64,000 nucleotides of DNA, taken from assembly GCA_018287875.1 (NCBI GenBank), contig JAGVVL010000015.1, positions 3,410,001 through 3,474,000 of the forward strand, written 5' to 3'. The stretch's first letter is position 1. Every line of letters begins with the position of its first letter. This document shows positions 55,867 to 64,000 of the stretch, one piece after another. A program made the position numbers and the translations under genes. The stretch comes from Nigrospora sphaerica (Eukaryota > Ascomycota > Sordariomycetes > Amphisphaeriales > Apiosporaceae). Under the pieces are notes generated by a model. The model searched no databases. It had not been told where the DNA came from and saw nothing but the letters and a program-made list of their open reading frames with translations.

Positions 55867-56850
55867 TCACGCCGCCGCCTCCTTCTCCTGGCCGACGATG
55901 AATTCGTACAGCTTTCTCGCGGCGGCGGTGCCCGTGTCGATCTGCGTCTGCTCAGTGGCGGCGCCGATGTGCGGGGTGCTCACGACGCCGGCGTCCCAGA
56001 GGGCCTGGTAGCGCTCCTGGCTCGGGGGCTCCTCCTCGTGGCAGTCGAGGCCGGCGCCCCAGAGCAGGCCCTCCTGCAGGGCGCGCAGGAGGTCGGTCTC
56101 GTCGACGATGCCGCCGCGGGCCGCGTTGATGACGATGGCCGTCGGCTTCATGAGGCGGAACTGCGGGTAGGCGAGCAGGCCGCGCGTCTGCGCCGTCAGC
56201 GGCACGTGCAGCGTCACGACGTCGGCGGCGCGCAGCACGTCGTCGACGGCGGCGGCGCGCTCGTGCGGCACGTCGGGCCAGGCGTCGGCGCCGAGGAAGG
56301 GGTCGTAGGCCACGATGCGCGCGTCGTAGGCGCCGCGGAACATGCGCGCCACCGTGTGCCCGATGTGGCCCATGCCGATGATGCCGATCGTCTTCTCGTG
56401 CAGCACGAGCCCCCGGCACGTCTCCTTGGGCACGCGGCGCCCGGCCGCCTGCGCGCGCCCAATGCGGCCCAGGTCCCGCGCCACCGCCGTCGTCAGCGTC
56501 AGCACGAGCTCGGCCACGGCGCGCGCGTTAACGCCCGGCGTGTTGAAGATGGGTATCTGCCGCGCCGCGCACGCTGCCGCGTCGATCTTGTCGATGCCCA
56601 CGCCCTGCTTGCCGATGGCCACGAGCCGCGGGCATGCCGCCACGTCCTCGGCCGTCAGCTTGGCCGCCCGGATCAGCAGGTACCGCGCCTTCTGCCGCCA
56701 GCCCTCGTGCTCCGGCGTGCCCGGCAGGATGGCGTTGAACTTCTCCTGGCAGTACGCCAGCACCGCAGGGTGGAAGGTGTCGAGGAGGTAGACGGTGGGC
56801 TTTCCGCCCTGGACGGCCGACGGCTCGTCCTCGAGGGCTGACGGTGCCAT
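55867..56850 (-). CDS. D-isomer 2-hydroxyacid dehydrogenase
   Basis: Intronless 327-aa enzyme. The NAD-binding fold has TIGIIGMGHIG at about 155-164, followed by an acidic position in VAYDP. Catalytic residues of the family are in place: Arg245 in INAARGGIVDE, Glu near 272-274 in CHEEEPP, and His294 in STPHIGAAT. It reduces a 2-oxoacid to a D-2-hydroxyacid or the reverse. Overall it resembles the phosphoglycerate-dehydrogenase-like branch (KQGVGIDKIDAAAC, TPGVNARAVAELVL), but the cluster context suggests a catabolic hydroxyacid rather than serine synthesis. It diverges from the aldolase gene with a 779-bp shared promoter. Probably cytosolic. No defect seen. Confidence 0.92.
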   Translation of the reverse strand: MAPSALEDEPSAVQGGKPTVYLLDTFHPAVLAYCQEKFNAILPGTPEHEGWRQKARYLLIRAAKLTAEDVAACPRLVAIGKQGVGIDKIDAAACAARQIPIFNTPGVNARAVAELVLTLTTAVARDLGRIGRAQAAGRRVPKETCRGLVLHEKTIGIIGMGHIGHTVARMFRGAYDARIVAYDPFLGADAWPDVPHERAAAVDDVLRAADVVTLHVPLTAQTRGLLAYPQFRLMKPTAIVINAARGGIVDETDLLRALQEGLLWGAGLDCHEEEPPSQERYQALWDAGVVSTPHIGAATEQTQIDTGTAAARKLYEFIVGQEKEAAA

Positions 56851-57629
56851 GGTAATGATGTGATGGTGGTTTGGGGTATGATGGCCTGCGAAGAGGAAAA
56901 CGACAGCTTAGAGCCCGAGTACTTTAGATATTTCGGCTGTCTTCCAGAGACTCTGATTGCTCGTCTACTTGGGTCTTCTGGTGGGTGAACCCCTTGCTTT
57001 CGCGGATTGCGCTCTTTGGGGACTTGTATTTTAACCGCCATCGAGACGGTGGTCTGTCATCGCATCGGCCAAACTCCGCACGGCGGCGTATCCCACGACC
57101 GGATGCCGGCCGCTGGGCTATGGGGTAAAAGCGGAGAAAACCCTCATGAACTCTTTCGCACGCCCTGGCGAGTTGTGGTTGGTGTCGTCGGAAATTGTCC
57201 ATGGCACGGAGCCAAGCCTACGGCCACGATCCGAAGCTGGGCTCTGGGGAGCGGGGAAGTGGAGAGAAAGAGGGGCAGAGGGAAGCCGGAGAGAGTAGCC
57301 GTTGCAATAACCCCCGGACAGGAGGATCCACCACGCTACCAATGCCTGTGCCGCAGATGGATGCGGAGGTCGCCGGCGTGGCAGCCCGTCTTGGCCCTGC
57401 CGTCAAGTGGGCGAGTTGCTGTTCGGGCTCGGTCCGAAGCGAGCGATCATGGGCGGCTTTCGTCCGGCCGCTCCGGCAGAGGCGGAGGTCTATCGGAGGC
57501 GTTGGCCGGCCATAAAATTCAAGGAGCTGGCCCCTGGATGGCAAGAACGCTTACTGATGGGCATCATCATCACGGTCGAAACCTCTTCCATCCTTCGTCT
57601 CTGACCTCTACTTCCTCATACGCGCCGCC
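56851..57629. promoter_or_regulatory. Divergent promoter, dehydrogenase and aldolase
   Basis: 779 bp between divergent starts. Candidate CGG/CCG palindromes lie at 57066-57078 (N7) and 57465-57475 (N5). No gene is supported inside it. Confidence 0.5.
57465..57475. promoter_or_regulatory. Possible Zn2Cys6 site CGG-N5-CCG
   Basis: CGGCCGCTCCG, the same half-sites and spacing as 54018-54028 in the neighbouring divergent promoter. Weak evidence alone. Confidence 0.25.
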
Positions 57630-58523
57630 ATGTCTTGCTCCATCTACAACCCGTTCCAGGAGAAGCTCCGCCGGAACGAGGTTGCGTACACGCTGAGCGT
57701 GAAGCTGGTGCGCTCGGTTGAGATCGCCGGCATCGCAAAGAGTGCGGGCTTCGACGGCATCCTCGTGGACATGGAGCACTCGTCGTTCGACCTCGACACG
57801 ACGGGCCAACTGTGCATCGCGGCGCTGTACGCGGGCATCACGCCCATCGTGCGGGCGCCCAGCAAGGAGCCCTTCTTCGTGTCGCGCATCCTCGACGGCG
57901 GCGCGCTGGGCGTCATCGTGCCGCACATCAAGACGGTGCAGGACGCGCGCGACGTGGTGCAGGCGGCCAAGTTCCAGCCCATCGGCACGCGCTCCTCGAC
58001 CAACGGGCTGCCGCACTACATGTTCCGGGCGCACGCGGCCAAGGTGTCTAACCCCGTGACCAACGCGGCCACCATGGTGATCCCCATGATCGAGACGCTC
58101 GAGGCGCTCGAGGTGGTCGAGGAAATCGCGGCCCTGCCGGGCGTTGACTCGCTGCTCGTCGGCAGTAACGACCTGACGGCCGAGATGGGCATCCCCGGCG
58201 ACTACGAGAACCCGCGCTTCGTCGCTGCCCTCGAGCGCACCATCGCCGCCTGCAACCGCGCCGGCATCTTCCTCGGCGTCGGCGGCCTGCACTCGCGCCC
58301 CGACCTCATGGAGAAGTACTGCGCCCTCGGCGCCCGCTGGACCATGGCCGCCACCGACGGCCCGCTGCTCATGGCCGCCGCCACCAAGGCTGCTGGCGTC
58401 ATGGCCGACATCCACGCCAAGGTCGCCGAGGTCAGCCCGCCGCGGCCACTCCCGGCCGCCAACGGGAAGGCCGCCGGCCTGTCCAACGGAGCCACCAACG
58501 GTGTGGCCAACGGCGTGCACTGA
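57630..58523 (+). CDS. HpcH/HpaI-family aldolase
   Basis: Intronless 297-aa protein of the HpcH/HpaI (2-dehydro-3-deoxyglucarate aldolase-like) TIM-barrel family. Signature blocks are ILVDMEHSSFDLD (catalytic His50), PIVRAPSKEPFFVSRILDGG, GVIVPHIKTVQDAR, PIGTRSSTNG (Arg that binds the 2-oxo acid), PMIETLEALE (metal Glu) and LLVGSNDLTAEMG (metal Asp). The family cleaves 2-oxo-3-deoxy or 4-hydroxy-2-oxo acids to pyruvate plus an aldehyde with a divalent metal. The last ~30 residues are a low-complexity Asn/Gly/Ala tail not needed for the fold. It is divergent from the hydroxyacid dehydrogenase. Exact substrate unknown. Confidence 0.92.
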   Translation: MSCSIYNPFQEKLRRNEVAYTLSVKLVRSVEIAGIAKSAGFDGILVDMEHSSFDLDTTGQLCIAALYAGITPIVRAPSKEPFFVSRILDGGALGVIVPHIKTVQDARDVVQAAKFQPIGTRSSTNGLPHYMFRAHAAKVSNPVTNAATMVIPMIETLEALEVVEEIAALPGVDSLLVGSNDLTAEMGIPGDYENPRFVAALERTIAACNRAGIFLGVGGLHSRPDLMEKYCALGARWTMAATDGPLLMAAATKAAGVMADIHAKVAEVSPPRPLPAANGKAAGLSNGATNGVANGVH

Positions 58524-59554
58524 AGAGACGCGTAACGTAACCGTGGCGGAAGGGGTGATAGGGGATGCGGACGAGCGAATCTGCCCCTGGATTCATTCCT
58601 ACCTACCTATTAGGGGCTACACCTGACGGGCATCACGCTAACCGAAAGGCCCCGCGAGTGTGGGACGGCCCGAGGGCAAAAAGTCAATGCCGCAGGGGAA
58701 CCCGGAAACTGCTGTAAAGGGCGAGGGAAGACTTGTTACGTCTGCGTTGTTTTTGTTACATACATACCCAGTTTCGTGTCAGAATAGAGTACCTAGACCG
58801 TTCCCGTCCGGATGTTCTTCTTGGTCCGTGATTTAGAACTAGTCAGTCCCCGCGTGCAAGCAGAGACTGGACCTTGGGGTGTAAGTGCCCACTTTAGCGA
58901 CTTCAGCCATAATAGCAGAGCTGGCAACAGCCGGGCCGCCCATGTCAGGCCACAGCCACCGCGTTGAAGCTGCGGTAGAGAGGAAAGTGCAGCAGACCCT
59001 GAGTTCTATTAATTCGCCATGCCGTCTCGCTTCCCTCGGGAGTCTCTTGAATTGTGGCAGCGGTGATTAGAACTTGGGGAAGGCGAGGGCGGGCATGGTT
59101 TCAACCATGCCGTGCGCAATTCCCGGCATGAGCTCGTGTACAATCACCCATGCTTAACACGAGGTCCCACTCTACGGCGGTGCATGCATCACTAGGGTAT
59201 CGAATGACTATGGCGCTGCCAGTGGAGGATTCATCGTCAGGCGCCCGTGAAAGCAGGACCGGCCAGAGGGTCATCGCATCCCATCTAGGCTGCATCAACC
59301 GCCATTGGCAGCGGCGCTACTCCCGGCCGGCTAGCCCACGTCTTGATTCCCCGCAAACGGTAGAAATTGGGTAATGGGGTAGCATCAGCACCCCACGAGA
59401 CGCGACCTTCCCCGCCTTTGACAGCATCATCGGACATTTTCCGTGTCTGCTCTCCCTCTCTCCAATATCCCTATCCCGCCCGGCGTTGTTTCCTCGCAGC
59501 CCAGGCCGACGACGACAGGAAGTGCCCCGAACGTACGAACACGCCGACGCAACC
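58524..59554. other. Intergenic, aldolase 3' flank to TF promoter
   Basis: About 1 kb. It should contain the promoter and 5' leader of the first regulator. No gene or clear element is seen. Confidence 0.45.
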
Positions 59555-61650
59555 ATGTGCAGCACGCGACCCGTGTCCGGGATGGCTACCGGATCAGCGA
59601 CACCGCCAGCCCCGGTCGTGTCGGACAACCCCCGTCGCCGCCAAGCCTGCGAGCGTTGTTGGAAGCGCAAGCAGAAATGCGACCGTCTGCTGCCCGCTTG
59701 CACGAGCTGCGCCGAGATCCGCGTCGAATGCGAAGCCCGCAAATGGGCTCCCGAGACGCTGCCGCCCGGCACCGCCCTCGGCCACGCTGCGCTTCTGCAG
59801 TATGTTGCAGCTCTTCGCACCTCGTCAGGCTCCCCTCATGCTGATACCGCATCTGTGCAGCTATGTTGAGTCCCTAGAACAGAAAGTGGCCCGCCATGAA
59901 CAGCAACAGCAGCAGCCAGCTCCGGCCGGTTTCTCGCCCTCCAAGCGGCGTCGGACCGAATCCGGCTTCTCGCCCGCCTCGCGGACGGGCACTGGGCCCT
60001 CCCCGGGCGGTCAGCCTTCCATTCTCACTTCCGAAACGCCTCTATCGACGTCACAGTCCGACACGCGCCGCGAAAACAGCCCACGGCCATCCCTGCGCGC
60101 CACCATGGGCGAGATCGGCTTCCTGTCGCGGTCAGCCATGGCCGAGTCGCGCAACAGCTCCGATACACTGCCCACTCACCTGAAGCTTCACAGTGTCGTG
60201 TCGGGCTTCCTGGCCATGGATGGCCCCGATCCCTCTCGGGTCGCTATTTCCGAGGCTCAGCAGCTGGGTCTTAACGCTGCCACTGGCCAGTGTGTCGTCC
60301 TGAAGCGTTGCGCCAGCATTGCCTATCTGAATCTCTTCCTGGACCGCATAGCCATCCAATTCCCCCATCTTGACCGAGACACTCTGGTCAAGCAGTATGA
60401 CGCCATCACGGACAAAGCGATCGATGTAAGAAAGATCTCCGAGGACCACGCGCCAATATTGTGGTACTTCACGGCCTCTCTGGCTGTCGCCATGGGCGCC
60501 TTGATCTCCTCCCACCGTAGCAGCCTCTCCGTCTTTGTCTCCAGCCTCCGCTCCTCGGCCACCAGTTGCCTTGATGTTATCCTCTCGTGCGGAGATGGTG
60601 CCGCCGTGGTACACGCCATGCTAATGCTCACACTACTAGCCACATTCACCCACAGCGGGGGCTCCGCATGGCATCTGATGGGCCTGACCATGAAAAAATG
60701 TATTTCGCTTGGCTTCCACAAGGACCCGGACCCCCTGGCACGGCTTCCCGAGCCAGCTATCATACAAAGAAGGAACCTATTCTGGAGTGCGTACATGCTG
60801 GACCGGTATGTGCCCTCGAACTTCCACCCTTCACGTGGCGCTGACAGCCTGTTAGATCGATGAGTGTGGTCATGGACCGGCCTTTCGCGATCCAGGATGA
60901 GGACATACATGTCAAGGTGACCTTGAGACTTGCACGGCATTGAAGCTGTTCGTTAACTTGCTGGTACAGGTACCACGGGTAGAAGACTTGGGGGGCTCTT
61001 CCTTTGAATCTTCTTTCCGGCACCAGCTCATCGCGCAGGCCCGTCTCGCCTCCCACATCCACACGAGTCCCGATGCCGACCCTTTCTTCCACTACGGAAA
61101 CTTCTGCTTTTGGCGTGACACCTCGGCGCCCACGAGTGATGGCGCGGACCAGCAATGGCGGACATCTGCCATCGTCCAGCAGCTGACCTGCCGCACCTTG
61201 GTTCACATCATTAGGCCCCGTTCGGCAGCTCGGCCACAGCTGGCTGCCATTTCCTGGAGCGGGATCGAGGCCGAAACCATGGCCAGCTGCAAGCGCTTTG
61301 TTGAATCCCATTACGAACTTTCGACCCATGGGCAGCTCGGTGGGTCTTTCATAGACGCCTACGACATAATGGTGGCGGGCGTGACCTTTGTTGGCCTCAT
61401 ACGCGCCGCTGGGGCCGGTGCGTCGGAGCACACTATCAACGACGCCGTGGGCATCGTACACATGTGCAGTATCCTAATTGCCGAAATGACGCAGAGTTTT
61501 CCGGCACTCAAAACATTCCAGAAAACACTCCAGTCCCTTTCATCCCAGTTGCTGGGGGGAGGGCCACCGAGATCCCCCCCTGACTTGCTAGACGAAGAGG
61601 CTTCAATCATACCTCGTTACCTTCATGGGTTCATCAAATTCTATCCTTGA
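59555..61650 (+). CDS. Zn2Cys6 transcription factor
   Basis: Four exons (59555-59799, 59861-60805, 60856-60916, 60970-61650) give 643 aa. The zinc cluster is complete, C-x2-C-x6-C-x6-C-x2-C-x6-C with Cys at 32, 35, 42, 49, 52 and 59. A linker and short coiled coil (YVESLEQKVARHEQ) with a polyglutamine-like patch follow. A fungal-specific TF middle domain lies from about 200 on (GGSAWHLMGLTMKKCISLGFH, LFWSAYMLDRSMSVVMDRPF). Intron 1 has GTATGT and TGTGCAG ends. Upstream in-frame ATGs exist at 59486 and a later one at 59582; the chosen start has a good context. It is likely a nuclear regulator of the adjacent catabolic genes (inferred from position). Its stop is 14 bp from that of the facing regulator. 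Confidence 0.88.
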
Positions 61651-61664
61651 TGAGCGCGGATCCC

Positions 61665-61857
61665 TTACAGCTCGCCGTACATGGCATCAGGACCGCCCGG
61701 GAATTCACTGGGGTCGCCGTATACGTATGTGTTGACATCCCACAAGCCACAGTCATTCAGGAACGACCAATCTATCATAAAGTCAGCAGGCTGTTGCCCG
61801 AACGGCGCCATGGTCCCTGCAGCTGATTGAGCGGCATAGCTGTCTATGCCGCCATCA

Positions 61858-61904
<47 letters not shown>

Positions 61905-64000
61905 AGAAGCACAGTATCCGAGTATTGCTTGGGTACCGTGGTCATTCCACGCTTCTTCCGCTGCAAGCTGTGCAACCGATACCTGGTTATTTCGGCCAAC
62001 TTGCTGTTCAAGGGCGCCGTTGACGGAAGCAGGTGGGGAGAGCGCCGTCGCATTCGGGACCGCTCCTCCAAGCTTCATCAGGATATTTTGTTTCAGAGCT
62101 TCAAAAACAGCCAGGTAGCGCCTCGCATCTGGTAGACGTCCAACCATGGCGGCCAAAGTGTCGCGGCACGTCGCCATGGTTTTCTGGACCTCGCAAATCT
62201 TGGCGGTGTCCAAGCCCGTGCCGACCGAAATGCAAAACAAGACCGAAAGCCCGGCAGTGAAGAGCAGCTGGAAGTAGCTCCGCGTATAGGTGACCAAGCT
62301 ACGCGAAAACATGTCGGAATAGGTCAGGATGGTCTGGCTGGCACTGTCGAGGCAGAGGTCGAGCATGTGCTTGGGCGGGACGCCATTGCGCTTGGGAATA
62401 AAATCAATGGCTTTCCGGACGAGATTGATTCTCTCCCGAGCCAGCAACAGGTCGTACCATTCCTGTCTCTCAAAGAGACACTTGGGATGGTCGAAGAGTG
62501 GGCAGGTTGAGCGCCAAGCTTTCAATTCACGAAGCATCTTGTCCACCATGACATACACCCGACCCGTGCCGAAAAGCAATTCGTCGGCATCGCAAGATAG
62601 CGAAGACGTTCTGGTAAGGGCCGCGAACTGCGTCTGGATATTGGACGAGACTTGCCTCAACCTTACGCAGAGCAGCAGCACGCTCATCTCGTTGGGGCGG
62701 CCGGGGAGGCGCTGCCGACAGAAGGCATCGAGATCTGGGACTAGGCCCACAGTCCGCAAGATTTCGTCGTCGTTGGCCTCAGCGGGAAAGGAGACATGTA
62801 CATCACGGTCGGCGACGGCGAACGGGCGGTTCAACGTGACGGAGCTGTACCGGTCCATGATGTAACAGGTCCAGAAGACGCGGCGGCGTTTTTGCTCGGC
62901 CAAGAGGTCGGGCGAGCCGGGCCGTTGCTTCTGCAAATCCTGCTCTACGCAAAGGCGCATGCAGAGGCGGATCACCTCCCAGATGGAAGTACCTACGTGG
63001 TGGGGAACTTCTCAGCACGAACAGGAGCTCAAGCCAGCCCAATGGAGGGGAGGAGATCAACGAACCAATTTGGTGGTAGATAGCAAAGCGACAGACCAGC
63101 ATGAGATCCTGGATGGTGTCGACGCCATTGGCCAGGAGGCTAGAGCTCCAGTTCTTCATGGCGGCCAGGTAGTAGCCCATAGGATGGGATTGGTGCGAGC
63201 CTTTACGAAAAGGGATGACGGAGCCGATGGCGAGGATCATGAAGGCGCGGAAAAGATCATGCTTCTTAGCGGGAGGCTTGCCCGGGGCAGAGACGAACAC
63301 GCGATCATACAAGTCCAGGACCTCCTGCCGGAGCAGAAAGGGGCTCTGAATGTGCGACCACCCGAGGCTGAGGCCAATTAGCCCCGAGCTTGCTTCTTCT
63401 CCCTGCGATGAACAGTGTCCGACTTACTATTCTTGGAAGAGCAAATGCGCCGTGCCGGCCGAGGGGAGCACATGCGACTCGACGGCGGCGGCCTCGGCGG
63501 ATCGGTTGGACCCCGACAAAGGGCCGAGCTCGACATCCAGGTCGGGCCAGCCTCGATTGCGAAACAGTAACGACATGAAACTGAGCAGCTGAAGTGTTAG
63601 TTGGCACCACTGACGACGCAACAGTACCGGCAGAAATCAAGAAGGCGGCCTGGATGGGAAAAGGCGTCGCGTCACTCGCCTTAAACCGCCTCCTTGCAAC
63701 ACCGTCGACGACGTCTCCGTCTCCTCCAGAGCTTCCGACTCGTCCGTCACAGCAGCCGCCATCGTGGAGGGCGTCGCCTCCTCGGCCTGACCCTGACAGG
63801 AATCCAGACCACCAGCATCAATGCGCCTCGCCTTTTGCTCAAGCTCATGCAAGTACCTAAAGGGTGTCGTTTAGCATTCGTTTGCTGGCGGCAAACGGGG
63901 TGGGCGTTGACCAGGGGCCCAAAAACATACGCGCGTGACACGGCCGGCCCGCCTTCGGGGTCCTGGAGAAAACAGACGGCACCGGTGCGAGCACACATCG
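61665..64000 (-). CDS. Zn2Cys6 transcription factor, 5' end beyond window
   Basis: Visible exons are 64000(partial)-63931, 63856-63676, 63588-63428, 63367-63066 and 62992-61665, all joining in phase. The first exon shows the end of a zinc cluster (CARTGAVC...) and the next a coiled-coil linker (YLHELEQKARRID). Typical regulator blocks follow (ELGPLSGSNRSAEAAAVES, YLGWSHIQSPFLLRQEVLDL). The TF middle domain has SIWEVIRLCMRLCVEQDL and VFWTCYIMDRYSSVTLNRPF. Near the C-terminus is a run of about 15 glutamines, all CAG, then an acidic-aromatic end (FMIDWSFLNDCGLWD) that could activate transcription. Incomplete only because the window ends. It converges on the other regulator. Confidence 0.87.
61860..61904 (-). 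repeat. CAG microsatellite encoding polyglutamine
   Basis: Fifteen uninterrupted CTG units on the plus strand (CAG in the gene) within the second regulator. The pure repeat is expected to vary in length between strains. Confidence 0.93.

Noticed and set aside
55969..56841. 290-codon plus-strand frame opposite the dehydrogenase
   Set aside because: Shadow; catalytic residues of the dehydrogenase lie on the minus strand.
57570..58520. 316-codon minus-strand frame opposite the aldolase
   Set aside because: Shadow; His/Arg/Val-rich with no family match, while the plus strand carries all HpcH/HpaI motifs.
1..64000. CRISPR array, operons or ribosome binding sites
   Set aside because: The window is eukaryotic; the only regular direct repeats are the 33-bp minisatellite and microsatellites, without spacers.

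Overview
The window is nuclear DNA of a filamentous ascomycete, most likely a Sordariomycete. Genes carry short introns (about 45-75 nt) with GT-AG ends and CTAAC/CTGAC branch-like motifs. One tRNA gene has a 15-nt intron at the usual position. The families present (Zn2Cys6 regulators, rhodopsin-domain membrane proteins, fungal STAND/NLR proteins, a Tad1-like LINE) and CpA-to-TpA decay typical of RIP fit the same assignment. I rebuilt exon structures by hand from splice signals and protein continuity. Every multi-exon model marked as intact closes in frame.

Layout. 1-2.9 kb: no gene I can support. 2.9-10 kb: conserved genes, namely a GGA clathrin adaptor, divergent TSR3 (rRNA modification), tRNA-Glu(CTC), and a rhodopsin-domain membrane protein with a 7-codon micro-exon. 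10-14 kb: sparse, with a gene remnant and a single-pass membrane protein whose second exon may hold a stop. 14.4-22.3 kb: a divergent pair, an NLR-like STAND protein (DUF7708-type N-terminus, NACHT, zinc fingers) and a SNF2/Rad5-like ATPase, sharing a 483-bp promoter. 22.5-35.9 kb: a repeat island holding two Tad1-like LINE copies in opposite orientation, each bounded by a target-site duplication, then an orphan gene, an AT-rich decayed stretch and a diverged sister repeat. 35.9-41.7 kb: a second large NLR, NACHT plus ankyrin repeats. 42.6-44.7 kb: a decayed polytopic membrane-protein gene. 45.1-50.5 kb: an Asp/Glu racemase-family enzyme, an ASCH-domain protein and a 10-exon seven-TM protein.

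51.8-64 kb is a compact, very GC-rich set of metabolic genes. It holds an MFS sugar/quinate-type transporter, an SMP-30/gluconolactonase-like lactonase, a D-2-hydroxyacid dehydrogenase and an HpcH/HpaI-type aldolase. Two Zn2Cys6 transcription factors follow, convergent, with stop codons 14 bp apart; the second runs off the window. Transporter/lactonase and dehydrogenase/aldolase are divergent pairs. Together they read as an uptake, lactone-opening, redox and retro-aldol pathway for a sugar acid or similar hydroxyacid with its own regulators. The substrate is not known from sequence. This cluster and the NLR/SNF2 pair are the best candidates for undescribed systems here.
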